Assembly: GCA_963573385.1 (NCBI GenBank)
Contig: CAUYLG010065661.1
Span: 1 to 64,000 of the forward strand
From: Cacajao melanocephalus
Lineage: Eukaryota > Chordata > Mammalia > Primates > Pitheciidae
Direction of reading: 5' to 3'
DNA: 64,000 bases
Both the position numbers and the translations under genes were made by a program. Positions 33,331 to 45,977 of the stretch are shown here, one piece after another (position 1 is the stretch's first letter; each line of letters opens with the position of its first letter). The notes under the pieces are model-generated. The model was not told where the DNA came from. It did not search any database and saw only the letters and a list, made by a program, of their open reading frames with translations.

Positions 33331-34344
33331 TTAGTTTATCCCTTGCAACAACAGAGGAAATGAGCTCATTGTCCTGCCATCGATGAGGCCCTCACCTCTC
33401 CCGCCTCCTCTCCCTCTGACGTCCTCTAGGCCCTTCTCCTCTGGGCAGCAATGGTGGCACCTTTCCATCTTGACCTGCCTTTCTGGCCACCATATTTCTC
33501 CTCTGAAGTTTTCTGCCCTCCCACAACGCTCTGCCCTGCCTGGTTATTTAACTTTGACTCATTATTGAAGACACACCCGTATCCTAAGTCCTCCTAATGG
33601 TCTTTCCAACCTAAAGTAATACTTCCTTCCTCCACACTCATCAGATCCCGTCATTTCACAGGCAAGAGTGTCTCTTTGCGACAGTTCTTAATTTTATTTT
33701 CCTTCTGTAACTTCTCGAATGGATAGGAATTTTCTCCTCATTTAGCTTATTAGCTTCTTTAAAGTGACACATATTCTCAGAATTTTCAAAAGCATGGCAG
33801 TCGATAAGTACACTCACTTAGGTTTTAAAGCGACTTACAAGGCAGATATAGACCATGGCCTTCCTCCCAAGGCCCAGGCCCTCTGAGCCCTCCATTCAGA
33901 ACCTCAGTGCTCATGAACACAACCCCAAAGGCAGTGGCAGGGATGCCAAGACCTGGGCCCCTGGTTCTCCTTCCTCTCAGCAATGAGATGAGGACAAACC
34001 CTTCTCCTGCTATAGTAGCCGTCCTGCTGATCTGCTTCTTGGGCTCTATAGAGTGGAGTATATGGACTGGGGTTAGCCATGCTTACCCCTGAAGGTAGCT
34101 GATGCTGTAGATTCTCCTGTCTTATCCCCACTCCCATTTCTACTCGGGAGAATTCCTTTCCTAGGAACTTGATGACCTGAGTCTGGATTTGTGTAGCACA
34201 CACTGGATTCAAAAATGTATTGTTGGTTGTCATAATAACGCTACAGAAAGCCATAATTTTGTTTTGAATCAAATTTGACATCCTTCCTTGGAAGGAGCCC
34301 CCACTCGGTTCAAGCCAATTGGCTTAATATCTCCATCACCTAGT
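33331..34344. other. Single-copy or very old repeat sequence, no gene seen
   Basis: Around 33530-33760 a C/T-rich composition hints at an old sense L2, but the match is too weak to call. The 125-codon minus-strand frame at 33904-34281 has no recognised domain. Confidence 0.4.
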
Positions 34345-34525
34345 CATTCCACACAAGCCTTTTCCAAACTGTGCCATATTCTTGGAATGCTCTCTCTTTC
34401 TGTCTGCCAAACTATCTCTCTTCTATCATCCAAATAGCTCATGAAATCCCAGCTCCTGTACACAGTCTTCCAGAACTATTTGGATAAGGTCTAATAGCTT
34501 CCCTCTGCACCATCCGGTGTAAGCA
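34345..34525 (+). mobile_element. L2 body, sense
   Basis: 'cttggaatgctctctctttc', 'atagctcatgaaatcccagc' and 'cagtcttccagaactatttg' follow the L2 segment that usually reads 'ctggaatgctcttcc' then 'cttcaagtctcagctc'. Confidence 0.6.
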
Positions 34526-35394
34526 TTAGCCACTTAAGGCTCTCTCATGACTCACTGCTCTGCTAATGCACTTGTTCTTGAAATGGACACCAAGTACATT
34601 GACCAATGTTTCACATTGCTCAGTTGCCTGCATTTTTTGCCCTTATATGCACTGTCTTTACTTTCAGATTTGTTTAGGCTCATGATCTAGCTTTAACAGA
34701 CTCTACAGAAATGAAACTATAACTAGATCTCTTCATACGGTGCTGAGTGTATTATGTAGACACAGATACTTAATGCATAAGGAGATTTCTCAGATTTGAC
34801 TTTTTAATGTACAAAGAATATGGAACATATTTAATATTTCACAAGTCCACCAGGACCTGCCAGAGAACTCTGTTAGCCTTGGGCAAGGATGGCAATATCC
34901 TTGGGGGTTCATTTCTCAGATGGTTGTGCAGTAGCTGCCGTTGGTGGTAATTGTAGGCAGTGCAAAGGGGAATTAATAGGATGTCTTCAGCATTGAGGGG
35001 CGAGATCAGGAAAGGTCATTCTCTGAGAGGGAAATCAGTAGGAGCACAGCATGCCATAGAGTAGTAAGTTACGAGAGCATCCCTTCTGTTAGAGAAGGCT
35101 GAAGAAAGCAGTGCTAGGAACAACTGGGAAACCACCTTCGACTTGGCAAGTATCTGGCACAGAGTGGGTGCTCAATGTGGATTTGTCAAATGCAAAAAGG
35201 AAGCAGCTATTTCAAGAACAGCAATGTAAGCTACAACCTAATTGTCACAATCCAGCCAATCTGTCTGAGGAAGTAACTTGCTAACAGAATTTTCTGGGGG
35301 CTGTCTGAAAGGTTCCAGAGTGAGCCAAGGAGGAACAGGAAGTATCTATGTTTATCCAGCAATGGTCAAAAGAGAAAAATACCATCGGCAGAAC
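34526..35394. other. Single-copy sequence, no gene seen
   Basis: A short L2/MIR-like terminus (tatctggcacagagtgggtg, ctcaatgtggatttgtcaa) lies at about 35150-35200. Otherwise nothing recognisable. Confidence 0.45.
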
Positions 35395-35545
35395 CAGCTA
35401 CATAATTCGCAGCACCCGGTACAAGAAGAAAACGTAGGGTCTCTTGTCCAAAAATTATTAAGAATTTTAAGACAGTGACAGCAGGGTATTAAACCAAGCC
35501 CAAGGCCCCTGTGAGCCCAGGCCTATTTGCAGCTGCCCAGGTTTC
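35395..35545 (+). repeat. Ancient dispersed repeat, family not assigned
   Basis: The run 'ccaaaaattattaagaattt' then 'taagacagtgacagcagggt' and 'attaaaccaagcccaaggcc' is familiar from many mammalian genomic copies, but I cannot name the family. The short frame ending here is not coding-like. Confidence 0.45.
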
Positions 35546-35824
35546 ATGCTCCTGGAGATGCTCTGTCCAGCAGATGTGATTATTGTCACTACTTCTCGTC
35601 AGCCCATTGAGATCACTGGCCTAATCCAAAATCTGGACAAAATATCCTTCTTCCCAATAGATCTTTCCTGAAATAAGATACATATGGGTCACAAACTCTG
35701 GTACCTTTTTACCAGAAGGGGTGATCATTGGAAAAGAATAGCACAGTTTTATTCAATCCTCTTTCGATTTCCATATCAGTCACTTGAGATTTTAATTCGC
35801 ATGCACATTTGGCCTCTGTCTCCT

Positions 35825-35892
35825 TGTAGCTGTACCTCTTGTGTAAGTCCTGTGAACTCTCTGTCCACTCACTTTTGTCATCTGTAAAATAC
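35825..35892 (+). mobile_element. MIR core fragment, sense
   Basis: 'tagctgtacctcttgtgtaa' and 'cacttttgtcatctgtaaaa' match the conserved MIR core. Confidence 0.65.
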
Positions 35893-35938
35893 TAATCCAC
35901 CCCAAGATGCTAAACTTCAACTCCGGGGTGCATCAGTA

Positions 35939-35967
35939 TTAGGTTGGTGCAAAACTAATTGGGGTAA
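35939..35967 (+). mobile_element. MADE1 half-element (Hsmar1-type terminal repeat)
   Basis: 'ttaggttggtgcaaaactaa' plus 'ttgggg' matches one terminal inverted repeat of the 80-bp MADE1 mariner MITE, directly preceded by TA, the mariner target. The second arm is absent. Confidence 0.85.
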
Positions 35968-36973
35968 TATTTACTGAAGTCCTGCATGTGAATCTTCTGG
36001 AGTATGCGATTCACTTCCTGATAATTCCCCAAACTCATAGTTGTGTGCATAAATCCTTCATCTGATACTGGATAAGTCGGCATGTCTCCAGGTGTGCAAT
36101 GCTGAGGACAATGTCCCCAGCATCAATCTATGGAAGACACAGCTTTGGGCGATTATCTGGCCTCCTCCTTCTCCCTGTAACAGAATTTACCCATGAAAGT
36201 CTGCAGACCTTGTCAATGGAGGAGACGGCAGGAGAAAGAACAAGAGCCCAAGACATTTCTGTCTCATTGCTCATTACCTGCAGTTAGGTGCTATCAACTG
36301 CAGTCTACTAACAACCTATTTCATTTCAGGGAGGAGACCTGGATGAAAGAATGGTGGGGACTGGATGAAGGTAGGAATAAAGAGAGATGGAAAACAGATT
36401 CCTCACTTTGACAGGCAGAATGCAAAGATGCTGTAGCCTATTTGATCAAAGTGGGGTAGAAACACTTTTGTCAAACTGTCTGCTTTGTTTACCGGCAGTG
36501 CCATTCCCACACATCATTTGCCTCTTTGCATAAATGCCCTGTCTACATTTTTTATTCACCGTTGGATGATCAGTGTCCAAAGCAATTTTTTTTCCTGCAA
36601 CAGATTTATTTAAATGTACTGAACTCTTAAGCAGTCAGCTTACAGAAACTGCTATAATCTCTTCTTCTTTACTCACAACCGAAGACACATATCACACAAA
36701 GAATAATAAAAGTATGAGGAGGATTAGGAGAATTTTGTGTCACAGGGAACAAAGCCCAGCTAGGATTACGGTTTAAAAATAATGGCTTTTCTGTCCCATG
36801 GGAAGGGAGAAATAACTTTTCCACCACATAATAAATGTATTAGCCTTTTTGACCTCATCATTCCTACCTTAACTTAGATACAGCATCAAAGACAAGAACA
36901 TCTGTTGGACAGCAGTATTTCCAATTCAGCGTCTTTAACATTCACTGCTCATTGGTGCTCCAAAGTTACTGCG
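35968..36973. other. Single-copy sequence, no gene seen
   Basis: No repeat recognised. Short plus-strand frames at 36099-36411 overlap each other and have no recognised domain. Confidence 0.45.
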
Positions 36974-36993
36974 TGAGCGCCACCTGGTGGCCA
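36974..36993 (-). promoter_or_regulatory. Candidate CTCF-binding site
   Basis: The + strand reads gagcgccacctggtggcca at 36975-36993. Its complement, tggccaccaggtggcgctc, agrees with the well-known CTCF core (TGGCCACCAGGGGGCGCTA) at about 17 of 19 positions, including all strongly constrained bases. Motif orientation is therefore on the minus strand. It lies in repeat-free sequence. CTCF at such sites blocks enhancers and anchors cohesin loops. Confidence 0.75.
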
Positions 36994-37179
36994 TTTTGTA
37001 GGTTGCTCAACGTAATATCACATAAAGGTAAAGGATGGGAGTTGGAATTTTTTATTTTCACCATCCAAAGAACTTACTAATAGGCAAACATGTCTTGAAA
37101 GAATTATCATGATTCAGGAGCCTGTAATATACCTTTAAAACAATAAATAGTAAATTATTCCCTTTTATTGTCACCTAAA
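36994..37179. other. Single-copy sequence
   Basis: AT-rich, nothing recognised. Confidence 0.5.
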
Positions 37180-37345
37180 TCCAGCCGTTTCCCTTTTTTG
37201 CACACCTTGCTGTTTCTGACTGAAATCTCGTTTTTTCCTTCACAGCTTGTTCCAACCTGTTCTCTCCCATGCTCCTAAATCTTTCAAGATGCAACTCTTC
37301 ATGTAGTTCCACCAGAAAACCTTCCTGGTCCTGTGTCATTCAAGA
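37180..37345 (+). mobile_element. L2 body, sense
   Basis: 'acagcttgttccaacctgtt', 'aaatctttcaagatgcaact' and 'ccaccagaaaaccttcctgg' follow the L2 segment ending in 'gaagccttccctga'. Confidence 0.65.
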
Positions 37346-38536
<1,191 letters not shown>

Positions 38537-40969
38537 TTTGAAAGGTTCACTCACTGTCTAATGAAGTGGGGGAAACGGCAACAACTTTAAGTTCAAAACA
38601 GCAATGAGCAGCTTGATCTTTGGGGGAAGTTTCATTTGCAGGTTGGTGTATCAGTCCCAAAGGGAGGGGGAGCTTACAAAATTAACATACAGGCTTCATC
38701 GATATGCTGACACGAATCTGTAGGCATTTGCCAAAGTAGAAGGAAAGGGCTACTTCAAAGCATTCGAGAATGTCTGTTTTGACTTTCACATATGTCCTGG
38801 AGCTGCTCACGATTTTTGACATACAATGCTGTAGCCTGAACAATGAAATTTTTTCCAAATTATGATCTTTCTTTGAAGAGATCACATATCCTATTCATTA
38901 CACCTAGATCTTTAAGTTTTCCAAAAGGTCTTATTAAATTCCTTTATTCATTTGTTACTAGTTGATTTGGTTTTGTGAAGAAGTGCTGCTGATTACCATC
39001 AAAATAACAAATAATATTGATTATGCCACATTCAAATTTTTGCATCATTAAAATTCTCTGCATATGAAAACAAAACTGAACTCAGGAAGTAACTCAGAAA
39101 TTATTAGGCTATATTATAAGGATTTCATAAACTGAGATTTTTAGGTAGGAAGAAATTTCATAGAATATATTGTATCATTCTACTTTTACAGAGTTAGATC
39201 ATGCATGCCTTGCACTTGATAAATGAGGAAAATTGGATCAGGAGTTCAGTCACACAGTCAAAGACAGGGGCTAAGTAGTTGCAAATTTAAAACTATAACC
39301 CACAGTCCTTACCAGTGCTGAGAATGTTAAAATAGGACTTGATTATGTACAAGGGTGATTCTATTAATACAAAACATGCATTGGTGTTTTTTTTTTTTTC
39401 TGAAGTAGAAAAAAATAGGAAGATTGAAATCTTCTACCTCTTTCTTCTCAATACATTTAATATAAGTGAGACAGTAAAAAATAAAGAATGGTTTTGTGGT
39501 TCAGAGTCAAAAGACAATAAACTTGTATACTCCAAACACTGACATCTATCAAGGTATTGCTCATTTCTTGCAGACTGGAAACTGGATAAAGAGGAAATTG
39601 GGGGGTAGGGAGTGAGATGTCATGGATGTGAAAGAGGTGTGTGTGGCTGTGTGGGGACATGCTAGTGTTTTGGGATCCTTGAGAGCCAGGGACTGCCAAT
39701 ACGGTTGGCATCGTAAGCACTGTGAACTAGGGAGCCTTCTCAAAGATCCCATTACTGAGCTTGGCATGGATGGCAAAGGTGGTGGTGACATTGCCAATAA
39801 AACAACCTGCCTGGGCAAGGATCAAAGGCAAGCATGCACCTAGCTCTGTGCCTTTTACTCTTTTTCTGGACTGCATGAGCCCTGGAGTGCCACTACAGCC
39901 CAAGGGTGAGAGAGGGCACTCCAAATTGACTGTTATTGGACTTCTTGTCAACCTTGATGACAGTGGCTTGATGCTGGATTTAATCTGACTTAGAAAAATA
40001 AGAAAAAGGTGACTTTCCTTGCACCCTGAGCACGATGGAGCAAGTTGTACCTCTTTAATCGTAAATTTTCCACTGTTACAATATAAAATTATTTTGATGG
40101 GTAAGGGGTGACGACAGCACAGTACTAAATAGATCATTTCATTCACCTAGTTTTATTTTTAGAAAGCGTCTTTTTTTTTTTTTTAAGAATAATGTTTCTT
40201 ACTCTACCATTTTTCTGGCCCACCTAAAAAGAGAAAAAATGGATTTTTACAATTATTTTTGTAGTAACATAAGCTCCTCAGGGCATAGGGTTTGTGCAGT
40301 GAATTGCAGCCCAGCATGAAATTTTACAGCTGAATTATGAACCCCTGCCAATAAAAGTTTACAACAGAACAGTCTGGCTCTTCTAGCTTTAGGAGCAGAG
40401 GTGGAGAAAATATACGTGAGCTCACAGATACTATTATCCTGGAAATATGATATTAATGATTGCACAATTTGAGAATAAAGAATTAAAATGTGTGAATGAA
40501 GTTAATTAGAAATACTTGAGAGATGTGTCATTTGTTATCCAAGTTGTGTGCACATTATTTACCTCATACAAAATGTAAACTCAAAATGATTTGACGTCTC
40601 TTTCAATTCCATAATTAAATTAGAAGACTTCAGAATTCACAGGTTTTAAAATGAAACTATTGACTTTAAATTATCCCCGTTAAGAGGGAAACTAACAGAA
40701 TGAATAAATTAAATTCACTCAACATACCACAATGTTGTATCATTAATTTCCCTCCCAAAGAAAACTCTTTGCCTATTGAATACACGTATACCACAATTAT
40801 TCATGCAGTCAATATTTTAAAGAATCAAGGGAGTATAATTTTTTTAACAAAGAATTATGATTGACTATACTCTATTTTGGAATGGGGTGGGGTGGAACAG
40901 AGTGTGGGACTCAGGCAATCAAATAGATCCATTAATACTTGCCAAATAGATTTAAAATAATTAAATAAG
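38537..40969. other. Long repeat-free stretch, no gene called
   Basis: About 2.4 kb with no recognised repeat beyond short T and A runs (T12 near 39388, T14 near 40171). Open frames of 139 codons (minus, 39727-40146) and 75 codons (plus, 39761-39988) overlap each other and carry no recognised domain. Candidate conserved noncoding DNA at about 40250-40760, judged only by repeat absence. Confidence 0.4.
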
Positions 40970-41284
40970 GTGTTTTATTTTTTTGAGACAGGGTCTTGCT
41001 CTGTCGCCCACGCTGGAGTGCAGTGGCACAATCTAGCTCACTGCAACCTCTGCCTCCTGGGTTAAAGCAATTCTCTGCCTCAGCCTCCCGAGTAGCTGGA
41101 ATTACAGGCGCCTGCCACTACGCCCAGCTAATTTTGCATTTTTTTTTTTGGTAGAGATGGGGTTTCATCATGTTGGCCAGGTTGGCCTCAAATGTTTGAC
41201 CTCAAGTGATTTGCCTGCCTCAGCCTCCCAAAGTGCTGGGATTACAGGCATAAGCCACTGTGCCCAGCCAGTGCTTTATTTTTT
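40970..41284 (-). mobile_element. Alu (AluS-like), antisense, with target-site duplication
   Basis: Body from 'gagacagggtcttgctctgt' to 'gccactgtgcccagcc' (about 40984-41270). A direct repeat flanks it, gtgttttatttttt (40970-40983) and gtgctttatttttt (41271-41284), matching at 13 of 14. The left-arm linker has an expanded T run. Confidence 0.95.
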
Positions 41285-41989
41285 AAGTAATTGAAAATTC
41301 CTTAAAAGGTCCTAAATACAAGCCTTGATAAATACAGCTGACTTTCTATGGGAATCACATCAACAGACTGTGCTTCAATCTGCCTTACCTCCCCTGCCCC
41401 CATCTTTTTCTCACCTGATGGTGACGGGCAAAGTGTATGAGGCCCAGGAGTATGCTGGTCAGTAGGAAACATTCATATCATTAGTTCCCATTGTCTACCA
41501 TCCACGGCTTATAAGAAAATTATGACCCGGCAGGTAGAGTAGGGAGGACAACTGGGGGGGTCATGAACTCCACTACTGACTCTATCATTTGCAATGATGG
41601 CGCTTACTTAGGGAGTCACCTAACTGCCATCTGCCTCAGTGTCCTCCCCAGCATGATAGGAACGACCACTCACCATGACAGAGGAGCTTGGACTCACAGG
41701 GTCTCAGCTGGAAGAGGTTTAAGCCATCAAAGGGAAGCTGGGAGGATTTAGATGGAATGTTATAGCAAAGCACTTTATAGAAATGAAGTTCAGAGTGGTA
41801 TATCCACATTGTTTTTCTTTAGGGAAGGGCCACTCTTACTACAAGCTGTAATAGCCAGAATAACTTATTTCACAGACAAAATGGGAGTCATAACCACCAT
41901 CACTAAATAATATATTTTCCTGATATTCCATGCAACAAGAATGTCTGGTCTTTTCAAACTGCCAAGGGGTGCACAGGCACACGTTCACT
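41285..41989. other. Single-copy sequence, possible MIR remnant
   Basis: A weak sense MIR-like order (ctctatcatttgcaatgatg, gtcacctaactgccatctgc, ctcagtgtcctccccagcat) lies at about 41567-41660. Otherwise nothing recognised. Confidence 0.35.
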
Positions 41990-42215
41990 CATTTGTTTAG
42001 CAGTCACCCAGCAATTTAGCATCTACCATGTTTCGAACACTACTGGGTACTGGAAATCCTGATAAATAAAACCTGTCTTTACTCTCAAAGAGCTCACAGT
42101 CTTAGCTGAGGGAACACCAAGTAAGCCAAAGACACATCTGGGAAGTAGTTACAGGGTGAGGCAGAGAAAAGAACCTGATTAAAAGAAGAACAGAACCCTT
42201 CCTAGAGGAGGTAGC
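41990..42215 (-). mobile_element. L2 3' end, antisense
   Basis: 'ttagcatctaccatgtttcg', 'actgggtactggaaatcctg', 'caaagagctcacagtcttag', then a decayed 'acagggtgaggcagagaaaa'. Confidence 0.7.
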
Positions 42216-42524
42216 AGCTGTTTAAACCTTAGCATTTCAAGGATGAGAAAACCATTGACAGAGGAAACGGGACAGGAAAGGAACTGGATACTACAACTTC
42301 TGGCAAAGGGAAGGGCCAAAGGCAGGAGAGAAAGCAGCGATCAAAGAGTTTCTGTTGAAGGCAGTCAGCGTCTGAAAAATGATTAGCTTTGCATTCTAAA
42401 AAGATAATTCGGAAGTGAATGGATTAAAGGGGAGGAAGAAACAAAGGAAACACATTGTTTACTTGTATGTTTTCTGGTTTCCCACAATGAGCAGGTGTTA
42501 TCTAGCTTTTTAAATTTTAATGTT

Positions 42525-42965
42525 CAGGACGTGGTTGCAGTGGCCATGAGAATGCACCTCTCAGATCAACTACAAAGACTGTAAATAACAAAGGGCCCCA
42601 GCTGCTGAGCTCTGAAATTCACCACAGCCTCAGCTCCAAGGCCAGGGTTCCACTGGTGACTGTCAGCCAATGACTGAGCATGGCGGCCTACAGAGACAAG
42701 TCAGTTCCTGGGAGACCTGGCTTTCCCTTGGAGAACTAGTACTCATAACTCCCAGCAGCCTCGCCGCACCTTCTTTAGACTGCAAGATGCCTCCTTCTCT
42801 CCCTCCTTCACTTTGAGTTAGGCAAAAATATCGGAGTCTGAAACTCTCCCAACCTCTCTGCTCCTTCCCTGTTTCTCTCAGAGGTATTTCCCCTAATAAA
42901 GTCCTTGCACACATCCTTGCTTATCGGTATCTGCTTTTCAGGAGACCTGTGCTGCTATACTGGCA
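42525..42965 (+). mobile_element. Old LTR relic (ERVL-like), sense
   Basis: The 3' part has an LTR layout: 'gttaggcaaaaatatcggag', a pyrimidine-rich stretch, AATAAA at 42895-42900, then 'ccttgcacacatccttgc' and 'ggtatctgcttttcaggaga'. This resembles LTR33-type or related ERVL elements. No internal proviral sequence is seen. The family name is tentative. Confidence 0.5.
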
Positions 42966-43122
42966 TAGTATGGTTTATCAAATAGACACTCTCAAACACA
43001 AAAATTTGGATGATTTGAGATTAAGTCATATGAATTCTCATTTTTATCCCGGTACCTGGCAAAAGAAGATAGCCCCATGGTTTTGAAAGAATGACAAAAA
43101 GAATAAATGATCTTAGTGTTGA

Positions 43123-43130
43123 TCACGTGA
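43123..43130. promoter_or_regulatory. Palindromic E-box TCACGTGA
   Basis: tcacgtga, extended to gatcacgtgac, is the symmetrical E-box bound by bHLH-zip factors such as MITF/TFE, USF and MYC/MAX. It is a single site in AT-rich sequence; function is unknown. Confidence 0.4.
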
Positions 43131-43131
43131 C

Positions 43132-43919
43132 AATGTTTTCCCTTTCTAGTTCAAGGTGATACATTAACCATGGTAATTTTTTATGAATGCAACAAATAAC
43201 TTGAGAAGCAATGTGCTTTCTGATCACTGAGAAGCTGTCTTGTCCAATGTGATTGAAACCAGTAGTGAAGTTGTTTAACTTTAGAAAGTCAGTTAAAAAG
43301 GATAAATCATAAAAGTGATTCACAGCTTAATATTTTGTTACCACTTAAAACATATTCATACGCATCTATTTGTCAAAGTTTCATAGAGTCAAGGGCTTTT
43401 CTCTGAGTGGAGTTCACTGAATTGGCTTCTAGTGTTCTTCTTTTCCTGTAGTAAACACACTCCTCAGAAGTTGCCTATAATTTGTGCTTGTGATTCCTCT
43501 AGAGTTGAATTGGAACTTCAATCTGAGTCTAAATTCCATCCAGATTTTAATAATTTTACCTAAGCATTTGGTAGTTGTCTTGCCTATACCTAATGTATAG
43601 AGTTTATATACGTCTGCGTGTGACTTGGCTTTACCAGCAGGGTCTCCACTTCCCTGGCCTTGTTTCCATGTGAAATCAGTTACAATTAGACCTACCGACC
43701 ACTTTTCCCGCTAGGTAGCAGAAGGAAAGACATGGCCGAGTTGGGGAGAAGCAGCTGGACAGGCTCAGGCGAGATAAATTCTCTCTTGTGAACCCAGCCT
43801 AGACACATTTCCTGCCTCTTCACAAGGATAAGTTTTTCAACTCTGTGGTGAAGACCACCAGTTGTCCAGAGCTATCTATTATTCCACAAGCATGTCTCTG
43901 AAATTCTGGAATGATGCTC
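43132..43919. other. Single-copy sequence, no gene seen
   Basis: No repeat recognised. Confidence 0.45.
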
Positions 43920-44018
43920 CAGTGTTATTACTAATAAAACCGAGACAGGTGTATGGAACCCAGTGGTGTCACTACTGGATTCCCAATGCCTATCTTAGTT
44001 TTATTAGTAGTAACACTG
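43920..44018. repeat. 21-bp inverted repeat, 57-base spacer
   Basis: Arms 43920-43940 (cagtgttattactaataaaa and c) and 43998-44018 pair at 20 of 21 positions. The spacer holds a second, imperfect palindrome (cagtggtgtcactactg). Confidence 0.9.
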
Positions 44019-45139
44019 ACATTTTAATCCCCATCTGCCTAACTCCTATGTCCTAATTTGGGAAGTAATCCACAACTCCAATATTCTTTATAAAGTCTTC
44101 CAAATTGGCTTTAGTGGAAACGATTGTTTTCACATGCATATATAGTCTATTATATAACAGTTAACTAAATTACACAGTTGCAGGAGAGAACACCCGATAG
44201 AAACAGATTTGAGAAATTCATAACTGACTCTTGCTAAATATTTCATCTGACATGTAGAAGTTCAAGTTAGAGGGCGTCCTTGAATGCAGCCTACGAGCCC
44301 AGAACATTCAAGAAGAATGAGCATCAGTCACTGTACATTTTTGGAGGAAATAGAGAGTGTTTGTTCACTTAATGAGCTTAAGTGGAGGCTGCTTGGAAGA
44401 GTTTCTGCTGGATTTACAGGGATAAATTGTTTGCTGGCAGAGTAAAATCAAGGTTATCTCAGATCCAGCATCTTCCATCTGAAGCTCTTGGGCAGGCTAC
44501 GCTATTCATATGTGGGAATTGTTTATGAATAAGTCAATGGTTCCAGTTTGGTTGTCTGTGAGAAATTGCTTTTGATATAGCTTTTTTTTCCTTAAGATTG
44601 CCCTTGTTTGAACCATTTGAACTTGTTTTTAAATATATCCTAAGAGTTTTTACACAGTATATTCCAATGTCCATCAATGCCTAGGATTCTACCACACTCC
44701 ATCCCTTCAAAGACCTATCCCTTGAACTACTTTTTTTTCACCTTTAGCATTTTGAATCTTTTATTCCCTGTAGACTCCATTTCTGGGAATTTCAAACATA
44801 TTTTACTTCACAAATCTGAAAATTCCCCCTTGATTCTGCTACGCCTTTTGGACAGAACCTTCTAATCTCCCTGTTTCTCTTCAAGGATGAACATGGCACA
44901 GTCTCAACAATCCCACCCTCTCCCCCAGAATTCCTGAGGTGGCTCTTCTGAGTGACCTTCTTGACACAGCAGGTCTTTTCCTTGTTATTCGTTCTCTCTA
45001 ACCTTCTTTGAACGTGTGCCTTGAATCCTCTCATCATTTATTCCTTTCAACTCCCGGAGAACATGATTTGAATTATTCCACATCTTCTTTCTGCTGTGAC
45101 TGGACCTTCTCCACCTCTCCCTTACTTCTTCCACCTGCC
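44019..45139. other. Single-copy sequence, possible very old L2, no gene seen
   Basis: The C/T-rich part at about 44690-45130 has the composition of decayed sense L2, but I could not anchor it. The 81-codon minus and 110-codon plus frames are not coding-like. Confidence 0.35.
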
Positions 45140-45345
45140 AAGTATGGCCAAGTTCAGTCAAACTGGCTGGGGCCCAACATTACCAGCCATATGACCTTGG
45201 ACAAAATACTCCCTTATTTGAACACGGGGGATAATATTCATCATTACTACACATTTATCATGTGGGTGAAACTAGCCAGCGTATTTAAAGAGCATTACAT
45301 ATTGTTTGATGCACAGCGAATGTTTGATGAACACAGCTAGACAAA
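45140..45345 (+). mobile_element. MIR, sense
   Basis: 'cattaccagccatatgacct', 'tggacaaaatactcccttat', then 'gaacacgggggataatattc' and a decayed 3' end. Confidence 0.7.
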
Positions 45346-45439
45346 TAAAACCTTACTTTTTTTTCTTAGCTTTTTCTTCTCCTTTTTTCAGGCTCAGACT
45401 TTAATAACATTTTTTTTTAAAATCCTGGTTTCAAGGACT

Positions 45440-45765
45440 TCTGTATTCACGTCTCCTAGGTCTTCTTATTTAAGCCTGAATTATCTCATTTATAATCTAA
45501 TCACGTTTCTACCTATAAAACATACCTGCTTCAATACTGTCTCTGCTATTTCTATTTCTGTCATAAACTCTTACATTAATCTTCCTTCCCAACTTTCTTT
45601 GAATAGGGTATTTGAAGAATGAAACTATTTCTATGCTTCAAATTGCTTCTCCAATATTCCTCCAATCTTGCTTTGAGAGTTTCAACACTTGCCCCTTGAA
45701 TCCTGTCATAGCCTTTTAATTAATTTTCATGCCTCCAGCCTCTAGACCCCAAATCCATTCACTTT
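45440..45765 (+). mobile_element. L2 body, sense, decayed
   Basis: 'ttttcatgcctccagcctct' followed by 'agaccccaaatccattc' resembles the L2 block that precedes its 'ctgccagagtgatct' motif. Upstream similarity is weak. Confidence 0.45.
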
Positions 45766-45890
45766 AATGCAATCAATATTCATTGAATATCTATTATTGT
45801 CTACACATTGTTCAAGGTCCCTGGGAGACATCTGCAAACAAGACAGACAAGGTCCCCACTTCCAGGCTCTCTCAGTCCAGCACCATGCCT
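45766..45890 (-). mobile_element. L2 3' end, antisense
   Basis: 'gcaatcaatattcattgaat', 'ctattattgtctacacattg', 'acaagacagacaaggtcccc'. Confidence 0.7.
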
Positions 45891-45977
45891 CTCATCAAGG
45901 CTACACACCTCACAGCCACCTGAAGCTCTTTTACTTGGAGCCTCCTTTTTTTCTTTTTTTATATCTGCCTTTTTCTT

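Noticed and set aside
39727..40146. 139-codon minus-strand and 75-codon plus-strand frames, considered as a processed pseudogene
   Set aside because: No protein similarity recognised, no A-tail or target duplication, and the frames overlap on opposite strands.
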